Position numbers and translations under genes: made by a program. A model generated the notes under the pieces. That model searched no databases. It was not told the origin of the DNA and saw nothing but the letters and a program-made list of their open reading frames with translations. Shown here piece after piece: positions 46,081-55,338 of a stretch of DNA of 64,000 nucleotides. Origin of the DNA: Hormiphora californensis (Eukaryota; Ctenophora; Tentaculata; Cydippida; Pleurobrachiidae); assembly GCA_020137815.1 (NCBI GenBank), contig CM035360.1:2446077-2510076 (forward strand), read 5' to 3'. Positions within the stretch are counted from its first letter, which is position 1. Every line of letters begins with the position of its first letter.

Positions 46081-46176
<96 letters not shown>

Positions 46177-49100
46177 GAGACAGAAGGACAGGTCGAGAAA
46201 AATAAGGAGAATAAGAAATCGACAGATAAGGGCGCGCACACACTGTTCATGCGTGATCATGTCCATAAGTGGGCAAGATTTTGATCAAGTCATGCAGACT
46301 GTTCAAGCTTGATCATCTGATCAAGCTTGTACAGTAAAAACTGAAACTTATTCATATCAAAGCAAAAACCACTGTACCCGACTAATTTTGATAAGCTAGT
46401 TTTCAAATCCTTCGGAGGTCGGGAAAGTGTCCTAATTGGGCATAATTGGGTCTAATTGACCCCACTTACAACTTGTCACCTGGAAATGACGTGAGGGCAC
46501 TTTTCCGACTAATTTTGATACGCTGAATCATATAAGCAACTTTTCCAAGCCCCCAGAGGTCAGGAAATGCCCTAATTGAGCAATTAAGGTCAATTAGATC
46601 CAATTATACTCAATTAGGACACTTTCCCGACCTCTGGGGGCGTGGAAAAGTTGTTTATGTGATTCAGCGTATCAAAATTAGTCGGAAAAGTGCCCTCACA
46701 TAAGCGTCTATTATTTCCAGGTGACAAGTTTTAAGTGGGGTCAATTAGACCCAATTATGCCCAATTAGAAGGTGACCTACAACTATGGCTCATGCAACTA
46801 TGGCTCATAGAATCTATGAGCCATAGATGCATGCAACTATGGCTCATAGATTTTATGAGCCATAGATGCATACAACTATGGCTCATAGAAATGTGATCTG
46901 ATTAGGTTCTATGAGCCAAAGCTAGTGAGAGTGAGAGGGACGTGAGTGACACGTGAGTGACACGTGAACGACACATGAGTGACACGTGAATGACACGTGA
47001 GTGACACGTGAGAGATCGAATCATATAATATTGAATGAGCACAATATGAATAATGAGCACAAATGTAAACGATTTACATAATAATAAATCTAATATTACA
47101 TAATTAAAATTACACTATCAGTTCATCTAGGATATAATGGTAAAAGGGATCCTTCTTTGGACAGTTCATAGAGCTTTTCACGTGAATCAGCAGCTCCTTA
47201 ACACGATGTTTATTCAAATCTATGATCGGGTAGGTACTATAAAACAGCCGCCTTGCATTATCACTATCAGGATCCACAATAAAAAAACTCTCCAACAGGT
47301 CTGATTTTTGAGAAAATAGTATAGGTATAGGAAGTTCCCAGAAATTACCTGACTAAAGTTTCTGATCTTTCACACTCTTCCAAAACCTCCCGGTACTCGT
47401 TGAACGTAGTTTTGTTAGTGACGTCGATAACAATTATAGCTAGTGAATCCACTAACAAATTCTAATGAGCGGGATGGATATGTGACAGTGTCACATATCC
47501 ACCCCCTCACTGACACGATTCTGGGATGCGTCATTAGCAGAGTGAAACGATACGAGATACGAAACTTATGATTCGGGGGAGCTCATTAGCAGTGTGAGAC
47601 GATACGGTATGTGGAACATGATTCGGGGAAGCTTATTAGGAGTGTTAGACACTAAAATGAAACACGATTCGGAGAATGTTTTATCGCTCTTTCTATCTAT
47701 CTCTATCTATATCTATCTCTATCTCTTTTTGTCAATTATCTTGGACTTGAGAGGTGCCTACTTTTATACTATAATGCGAGGTGACGCTACACACTGAGTT
47801 TAGTGCCCTTATTTTTGGTAATAAGAGCCTATCGGCTCGCCTCATTGTTTTTAGGAGGATATGTTGTTTTAGATGGAATGCGTTGGGTTTCATTTATTTT
47901 CTCGAGTCTTGCCAAACAGACCAAATTCAAACCATTCCATCTAAAACAACAACATTATATATCTGGATGTCGGCTGAGCCGACATCCAGATAAAAAAGGA
48001 AACGGAGTATGGACAAAAATAAGGGCACCAAAGTTTGTAGCTTCCTCGCATTAGTATGGGTAGGTATCTCATCTGGTTCTCAAGATAATTGACAAAAAGA
48101 GATAGAGATAGATAGAAAGAGCGATAAAATGCATTCTCCGAATCGTGTCTCATATCGTCTAACACTCCTAATAAGCTTCCCCGAATCATGTTCCACATAC
48201 CGTATCGTCTCACACTACTAATGAGCTCCCCCGAATCATAAGTTTCGTATCTCGTATCGTTTCACCCTGCTAATGGCGCATCCCAGAATCGTGTCAGTGA
48301 GGGGGTGGATATGTGACACTGTCACATATCCATCCCGCTCATTAGAATTTGTTAGTGGATTCACTAGCTATAATTGTTATCGACGTCACTAACAACACTA
48401 CAACGTTCAACGAGTACCGGGAGGTTTTGGAAGAGTGTGAAAGATCAGAAACTTGAGTCAGGCAATTTCTGGGAACATCCTACCTATACTACTTTCTCGA
48501 AAATCAGACCTGTTGGAGAGTTTTTTACTGTGGATCCTGATAGTGATAATGCAAGGCGGCTGTTTTATAGTACCTACCCGATCATAGATTTGAATAAACA
48601 TCGTGTTAACTGTTAAGGAGCTGCTGATTCACGTGAAAAGCTCTATGAACTGTCCAAAGAAGGACCCCTTCTACCTACCCCTTCTACCCTACCATTATAT
48701 CCAAGATGAACTGATAGTGTAATTTTAATTATGTAATATTAGATTTATCATTATGTAAATCGTTTACATTTGTGCTCATTATTCATATTGTGATCATTTA
48801 ATATTACAGTCGGACCCCGATTTAACGGCCCCCGATTTAGCGGCACCCCGATTTAACGGCAGCATAATCTTCCCCCGATATAGGAAAATAACAGTATTTG
48901 AAACCCGATTTAGCGGACACCCCGATTTAACGGACAAAACCCTTTCCCCCGAGGATGCCGTTAAGGGTACGCTTACCAAAAATTTTTTTCGAGTGCAGGG
49001 AAATCTCTCACCGTAGGGTTGTAGGCCATGCCAAGGAGACCTCAAATATGCAATTTGAGCTCTCAAGTCGAATTCATATTTTTGCTACAGCTGCTTGAAA

Positions 49101-52034
49101 AATGAACTGAAAATAAGTTTTTGGCATCTTAAAAATACATTTGTAAAGATAGGATCATAAAAATTTGTGGATTTGAAGAGGACAAAGAGGTGAGTAGCCA
49201 CAAAAAAATTTTTTGAAATCCGAGCTGATTTCTGGTCCTGAGATGGATTTATTTTTTTCCAATTTAACGCCCTATTTGGCAAAGTTCCGAAAACATGTGA
49301 AAGCTGTAAATTGGTGAAAAGTTGCGTCTAACGATTATCTAAGTGGCCATAAATTTTGGGCGTGTCCTTATTTGAGATAAGCTGTACAGAGTTTTTTTTG
49401 TGAAAGCCGTCATTTCAGAAATAAATAAATTCCCTGTATCTCAAAAACGGATGATCGTAGAGACCTGAGACTATGCTTAAACGATTCAGAAGGTCCGATT
49501 TTGGGGGGGTCTTCTGAGAGACATTTTGCTCCTACTTCAACCGTTTTTGCTGTAATTGCGAAAAACAAAAACCCATCTTCGCCATCGTGGATTTTTTGTG
49601 ATTTTGTTTTTTGTGATTATAGGGACCCATATGGACCAGATAGTGAAGGAATTAGCTTGTTACACACTTTTCCATAGTTTCGGTCCTTTCTTAGCTAAAA
49701 TTCCCTAATTACAGGATATTGGAGTTTAGCTTTTGCCCTTTTCATAGAATTTGTTTTTCGCAATTACAGCAAAAACGGTTGAAGTAGGAGCAAAATGTCT
49801 CTCAGAAGACCCCCCAAAAATCGGACCTTCTGAATCGTTTAAGCATAGTCTCAGGTCTCTACGATCAGCCGTTTTTGAGATACAGGGAATTTATTTATTT
49901 CTGAAATGACGGCTTTCACAAAAAAAACTCTGTACAGATTATTTCAAATAAGGACACGCCCAAAATTTATGGCCACTTAGATAATCGTTAGACGCAACTT
50001 TTCACCAATTTACAGCTTTCACATGTTTTCGGAACTTTGCCAAATAGGGTGTTAAATTGGAAAAAAAGAAATCCATCTCAGGACCGGAAATCAGCTCGGA
50101 TTGCAAAAAACATTTTTGTGGTTATTCACCTTCATGTCCTCTTCAAATCCCCAAATTTTCATGCTCCTATCTTTAAAAAAATTTTTTTGAGATGCCAAAA
50201 ACGTATTTACAGGACATTTTTTAAACAGCTGTAGCAAAAATATGAATTCGACTTGAGAGCTCAAATTGCATATTTGAGGTCTCCTTGGCATGGCCTACAA
50301 CCCTACGGTGAGAAATTTCCCTGCACTCGAAAAAAATTTTTGGTTAGCGTACCCTTAAATCGGGGTCCGACTGTATATGATTCGATCTCTCACGTGTCAT
50401 TCACGTGTCATTCACGTGTCACTCACGTGTCACTCACGTGTCATTCACGTGTCACTCACGTCCCTCTCACTCTCACTAGCTTTGGCTCATAGAACCTAAT
50501 CAGATCACATTTCTATGAGCCATAGTTGTATGCATCTATGGCTCATAAAATCTATGAGCCATAGTTGCATGCATCTATGGCTCATAGATTCTATGAGCCA
50601 TAGTTGCATGAGCCATAGTTGTAGGTAATCCAATTAGAACACTTTCCTGATCTCTGACGGATTTGAAAACTAGCTTACGTGATTCAGAGTATTAAAATTA
50701 GCCGGGTACAGTAGTTTTCGCTTTGATATGAATAAGTTTCAGTTTTTACTGTCCAATTGCTTGATCAGATGATCAAGCTTGATCAGTCTGCGTGACTTGA
50801 TCAAAATCTTGCCCACTTATGGACATGATCACGCATGAACAGTCTGTGCGCGCCCTAAATCTGAGGTACAGACAAACTAGAAGACGGGGGAGAAGCGACT
50901 AACCTGTACTTCTAATTTCATCTCCTCTAGTTTCTCTTCCTTCACTGCGTCATGTGGTAAACTCACCTGAACAAGAAAAATTGTTGAGTCTTCCCCCTTA
51001 CTCAACAAAAGAAAACGGTTATAATTTGTGTGGCTCACACCGCTCTGTGAGGGTTCGGTAGATCAAGGCATACCGCCATGGGAATATCTCGATTATCTCC
51101 GATTGGGTTGTTCATACTGTTGTTTAATGTTTTTACTCAGATACAATCATTGTGGTAGGTACTCCTACCTCTGTAACAGATAGCTTGGTAGATAAGGCAC
51201 TGTTTAGGTCGCAGGTTAACTGTTCGTTGGCTGACTGAAACAAGAAGGATAATCATTGGAAAAGGCATAGCCATAATAGCCATTGAGGCCAAACCGTTTG
51301 GCCAAAACGGTATTTCATTTCCAGTGCGAAAATCAAAATAGCGGGAAAGGGTGATTTAGAATTTACAGAGTGCACGCGCGCATGAGAGCCGTGTTCTGTG
51401 TTTTTGTGTCATATCAGAGTACCCGCGCGTTACAAACATGTGGATTGTGGGACCTTCTGGGATCGGGATCAGGGATAGACAACGGTTCCCGGGATTTAAG
51501 TCAAACGATTGGGTATGGGGATCCTTCGTGGGATTCCATTGGAAGGTACATCGTGCTGTACTAAGTGGGCAAGGGTGTCGACTGTCGGGAGTACCTATAA
51601 CCTACAGCAACTAGATGTCAGTAGACGTCACGGTTGTTATGTTCTAACCCTAATTTGTGCGGAGCACACGGAAAGAGGGTCGAGCAAGGCAAGGACTAGG
51701 GACGTCAATAACTATCTAAACTCACTTACCCGTAACATGCGTGTCTCTTCAACATTCTGAAAGGTAGGGGAGTAAGTTACTCAACAAGACGGGGGGGGGG
51801 GGGGGTCAGCTATCATACAACTACCTACCACAACACACTTTCGACCCAATTAGCCCATTGCCCTGATACGCAGTCACACCTCTGGCCCGGTGGCCGGTGT
51901 GAGCTAGCGGATAGACTGGGAACATGCCAACCATGCTACGGATTATTTCAAGGAATATATCTTACCTCCAACAGTCTATCAACAAGAATCTCAAAGTTAC
52001 CAAGATTAAACTTATCTCCGTTCGTAACGGTCAT
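44365..52034 (-). CDS. Coiled-coil protein with Ser/Thr/Pro-rich tail
   Basis: Minus-strand exons, high to low: 52034-51966 (ATG), 51756-51730, 51234-51169, 50966-50904 and 46068-44365 (stop TAG). All joins are phase 0, giving about 642 residues. An acceptor lies just upstream of the ATG, so a noncoding first exon exists. Residues 1 to about 350 are heptad-rich coiled coil (ESEIGMLKRELARVNREHV, RLVEMLKGRLEKSEEEREAL, ISEKGSTIKDLESEVSVLKG). The remainder is low-complexity Ser/Thr/Pro/Asn with a basic patch (AAKRIFRARRSLS) and a short helical end (KEAKEAIERIKNHKTPN). It is probably a structural or scaffold protein (cytoskeletal, centrosomal or chromosomal); no family is assigned. The last intron (4.8 kb) holds a nest of foldback transposons, and a GA/CT array abuts the last acceptor. 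TTTAAT at about 44322 gives ATTAAA on the coding strand just past the stop. Confidence 0.82.
46072..46170. repeat. GA array = CT polypyrimidine tract of the last exon (minus strand)
   Basis: The array runs up to within a few bases of the minus-strand acceptor CAG (46071-46069), with only CTC between. Confidence 0.95.
46440..46770. mobile_element. Inner palindromic insert in the left foldback arm
   Basis: GGGTCTAATTGACCCCACTT, a GGTGACAAG-type block, CGACTAATTTTGATACGCTG and CCCCCAGAGGTC are mirrored around about 46595. The opposite arm (50620-50700) lacks this segment, so it was inserted or duplicated after the arms formed. Confidence 0.65.
48807..50373. mobile_element. Pogo/Tigger-like MITE interrupted by a TTAA element
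   Basis: CAGTCGGACCCCGATTTAAC at the left and TAAATCGGGGTCCGACTG at the right, with TA on each side (48805-48806, 50374-50375). Without the insert it would be about 175 bp, the size of the 7675-7834 copy. It sits in the right arm of the 46230-50855 element. Confidence 0.88.
48965..50354. mobile_element. 1.39 kb foldback element with TTAA target duplication (piggyBac-like target)
   Basis: GGGTACGCTTACCAAAAATT at the left is mirrored by the right end, which finishes GGTTAGCGTACCC. TTAA is duplicated at 48961-48964 and 50355-50358. The two arms are about 600 bp each, with a loop of about 175 bp near 49575-49750. TTAA target choice is characteristic of piggyBac, though the GGG...CCC ends are opposite in sense to typical CCC...GGG ends. 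No transposase. Confidence 0.85.
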
Positions 52035-52136
52035 CCTAGCTAAGAAAATGTTGTTGTTTAGGGTGGTAAAATGGGGGAAGATTTGCATTAAGTATTCATG
52101 GCGTCAAGATATGAGATATGATACACTGTACTACAT

Positions 52137-52305
52137 AATAATACAATGGACAGTGACCGATTATAGAAACTTGGGGTAGTGACTGGTGGTGGGTGGGGGG
52201 GGGGGTGTAGATTCTAGACTCTAGAGTCTACACCCCCCCCCCCCACCCACCAGTCACTACCCCAAGTTTCTACCGGTCACTGTCCATTGTATCACTATCT
52301 AGAAT
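52137..52305. repeat. Foldback, about 75-bp arms
   Basis: ATACAATGGACAGTGACCG and AGAAACTTGGGGTAGTGACT, then GGTGGTGGGTGGGG, are mirrored on the right (CCCCACCCACCAGTCACTAC, then CGGTCACTGTCCATTGTAT). The centre is TCTAGACTCTAGA. It is in the 5' region of the coiled-coil gene. Confidence 0.85.
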
Positions 52306-52357
52306 CTAGAGCCATAATTTTATAAAAGCATCTCACGCATAAAATCTACCCCCTCAG

Positions 52358-52358
<1 letters not shown>

Positions 52359-52449
<91 letters not shown>
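52359..52449. repeat. CT microsatellite
   Basis: About 45 uninterrupted CT units. Confidence 0.97.
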
Positions 52450-52454
<5 letters not shown>

Positions 52455-52844
52455 ATTGTACCGGCTGCCCGTCTCTTATTGAGTCGTGTCATAAAATGTA
52501 TGAACAATTCAACCAACTTCATTCTCTGTTAACAATTCAACCGTCTCTTGAGTCACAGCTGACATTGTGTTGACGTGTTGTTTCAAATCTAACGAGGGCT
52601 GGGATCGATAATATATCTACTTGCTACCTATTGAGCTTCCCCTTGTAATATATAAGTGAGATTGTTGTACGTAAAGTGTTCACTTGTAATTCACATGTGT
52701 GACATTTCCTCATATAATTTCTATTAATTCTGAAAATTCATATTGTTTCGAAGCAGTGGGCACATCAGGATGAGTAAAAAGAGCAATTATCTTCGTGTTC
52801 TGATATGCTACTTTGCCTTGGGCGACCCTATCTCTGTTTGAACA

Positions 52845-53195
52845 AAATAACCACACTGTATACTATACAGTGTATATGTAGTAAAGTCGGATTTTTTGAA
52901 GTTGTCACCCCCCTCGGTGGCACGCTAGTTTTTATTTGCGTGTCGGAAACGTGTCGGAAGCTTGTTTTGGCTCTCACGCCTTTGTTTCTTGACCAATTAC
53001 GTCAAACAAAACTTTTACGGACTCACAAAATTATGCTCTTTCCGATGATATGCGGCTTTTTGCCGAAAAGTGAGAGCAAGTGGGGGCTGTCATGCGCAAA
53101 TACGACGCCGCGCATGAAAAGGGGGGTGACAACTTCAAAAAATCCGACGTTATGTATAGTGTATACCCCCCAGTTTAGAGTGGTCATTTTGACAG
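52845..53195. mobile_element. Inverted-repeat element, about 350 bp
   Basis: AAAATAACCACACTGTATAC, then AAGTCGGATTTTTTGAAGTT and GTCACCCCCC at the left are mirrored by GGGGGGTGACAACTTC, AAAAAATCCGACGTTATG and GAGTGGTCATTTT at the right. No clear target-site duplication. The open frame across it is a by-product. Confidence 0.7.
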
Positions 53196-53403
53196 GTCAT
53201 GAGTGGTTATAGAATTTAAGTAATAATGGTACGATGAGGAGAGATTTGTAGCTCGATTTACCGGCTCTCGATTTGTAGCCCGATGTCAGAGCATTGGCCT
53301 GACCCTATTCTCTATTTTTTCTCCCGAAAATCCTTGTTGACGCACAGACACTAAAACAGCCGCGTGAAGCGCTGCAAAAGAAGCCGGCGAATAATGGCTT
53401 TTA

Positions 53404-53470
53404 CTTGGTTACGAAGTTACCCCTTGCCAGCGCACGCGAAGGTCGCCCGGTGAGGTGTCTTCGATACCAA
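53404..53470. mobile_element. 67-bp hAT-like mini-MITE, copy 2
   Basis: The same sequence as 3714-3790 with a short internal deletion; ends CTTGGTTACGAAG and CTTCGATACCAA; flanked by GGCTTTTA at 53396-53403 and 53471-53478. Confidence 0.85.
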
Positions 53471-53478
53471 GGCTTTTA

Positions 53479-54210
53479 CAGCAAGATGAGAGGTGATGTA
53501 TGACATCACCAACGAGCTGATCCCGGCAACAAATCGGGCTCCCATTTTATATGAGAAGGTCGTCCAATATATTCATGCTTTACCGCTATTCAAGCGATAT
53601 ATATATTTCCGACAGAAGCTGCTATTTTACATACAGTTTGGGCATTGCAGCTGTTTCTCTTTAGCTGTAAAATAGCATTTTTAGGTAATGCTCCACAGTC
53701 CACTTACAAAACACCTGTTGTAATGTAAAGAATTCCGTCGCCTGCCACGGTCTCCACGCTATGAGCAATTTAATCTTCCTGGCTCTGACAACTATGGCTC
53801 GAGATTTAGTTACCCCCCCCCCCCTTTGTAGAATACTAAATAGCTGTAGTGCGAGAACACATTAAATACACAGTAGAAAATAACTTTGGTATTATATTGT
53901 CCTCAACCATTTTATTCTGTCAAGGCCTGAAAATTCGATCCTCTTCTTTGAAGCGGACGGGAAAGACCAAGGGTCAAAGTGAGACCTCTTTTTCTCTACG
54001 TTTTTAACACCTCTTGTACAGCAGTTTCATTTCCGTCAAAGCATGTTTTGTTTCCCTGACCCTCTCTAATCTCTATACAAGGCATAATATTCGGTGACAT
54101 AATATTAATTCGCCAGGGACGTTGAAAATCATATTTCTCAAATAACGGCAACTCTTGGTATTATCGACCGTACAACTAGTAAAATCACTGAGGTGGGGAC
54201 TTCTTAGAGG
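53479..54210. other. Intergenic DNA with a short protein-like frame
   Basis: A plus-strand frame at 53493-53675 (MYDITNELIPATNRAPILYE, then VVQYIHALPLFKRYIYFRQK) has balanced composition but no splice or homology support; it may be a fragment. The remainder shows nothing recognisable. Confidence 0.35.
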
Positions 54211-54212
54211 TA

Positions 54213-54295
54213 CAGTCGGACCCCGATTTACCGGGATGCTCGGGAAAGTGTTTTGTGCGGTAAATCAGAGTGCCCGGTAAATCGAGGTCCGACTG
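54213..54295. mobile_element. Pogo/Tigger-like MITE, 83 bp
   Basis: CAGTCGGACCCCGATTTACC at the left and GGTAAATCGAGGTCCGACTG at the right; TA precedes it (54211-54212) but AA follows, so the right target copy has mutated. Confidence 0.8.
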
Positions 54296-54629
54296 AACAG
54301 ATGAATGAAATGTACTTCAAAGATTATTGTTATCAAGTGTTCGAAGATGTGGCGCCTTGTTATGTTCTAACCCTCCTTTACATTTGTTTTGCGGGCGGGG
54401 CGCGGGCGTGGGGTGCACGAAACACAGTCTAGTGGCGCCTGCCACCAAGAGTGCTCACTGATCAACCGGAACGGATCACGGGAGCTGTAGTACAAAAGAA
54501 ACGCAGAGGTGTAATGTGCATAAACCTTTGCGTTTCTTTTGTGTTATAATATTTAGAGCCCCAAGTTTTGGCATTAGCTTGTACTCATATCCTGCAGCGA
54601 GGGTTTATAGTGTGGGACACGGAAAAAAT

Positions 54630-55310
54630 AAAGGAAAAGGGTATTTTTTTTTTATTTTATTTATTTTATGGTTTTGTTGGGGGGTTTCCCCCAATCCCCC
54701 CGGGGGCCTAAAATCCTACATTGGTTTCCTTTAAAAATTTTTCTTTAAAATTTGTAAAGCTTTTTATGAATTTGAAAACAAAAAACCCCCGGGAACATTT
54801 GAGGTCTTTTTTCTCTTCCCTTTTTATCTCTTTTTCCTTTGGGGGGGGTTTTTTTTCCCCCCCCTTTCCCCCCCCTTTCCTCCCCGGGGGGTTCTTTTTT
54901 TGGGGCTCTTTCTCTCCTTCTTCTTTTCCTTCTCTTCTCTTTTCTCTCTCCTCTCTCCTCTCTTCTCCCCATCTAGAAAAAAAATATGTACGATGTTTGC
55001 GATTTGTCCTTTAAGGGTACCTCCCCCCTCACCCCAGATCTCACGTTCGGGATCAAAAAATCGAAAATTCCCCATTTTAAAATTTAAAAATTTAAAAATT
55101 GTGCCCCAGTTTTTAAAATTTTTAATTTTGTGCTACCTTTTAATTATACTTGGTGACAAGTGAAAATATATTCTTGGTTTCTTTTTTATTTCTTTTGAAG
55201 GAAAATTTTATTTAAAAAAGAGACCCGTGGTCTTAGGGTTTTTAGCGATGTAAATTTACAACCCTAACAAAATTTTTTTCAAAATTTTCGCAATTAATTT
55301 TCCCCCAGGT
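54630..55310. other. Homopolymer-inflated segment
   Basis: Long T, C, G and A runs as at 21830-22620 and 34880-35345, ending just before exon 1 of the YHYH gene, so upstream exons or the promoter of that gene may be unreadable here. Confidence 0.6.
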
Positions 55311-55338
55311 CTATGTTTTTGTTGTATTGTTCAGCACA

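Larger units (their letters stand above)
46230..50855. mobile_element. 4.6 kb foldback element with TAA target duplication (PIF/Harbinger-like)
   Basis: GGGCGCGCACACACTGTTCA at 46230 is mirrored by the right end TGAACAGTCTGTGCGCGCCC at 50855. TAA flanks both ends (46227-46229, 50856-50858); a 3-bp TWA target and GG-starting ends fit PIF/Harbinger. Arms over 1 kb are inverted copies: CACGTGAGTGACACGTGA repeats, ATGGCTCATAG palindromes, and a block at 47040-47420 mirrored at 48390-48790. The symmetry centre is near 47976 (GGATGTCGGCTGAGCCGACA). No transposase frame is seen. The left arm has an extra local palindrome (46440-46770) and the right arm an insertion (48807-50373). Confidence 0.85.

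Noticed and set aside
48374-48616. Frames in the foldback arms such as FFTVDPDSDNARRLFYSTYP
   Set aside because: The same peptide appears from both inverted arms with stops and no start or splice signals; treated as element sequence, though a decayed transposon gene cannot be excluded.
52805-53212. 135-codon frame across the inverted-repeat element
   Set aside because: It spans both inverted arms and shows no protein-like pattern.
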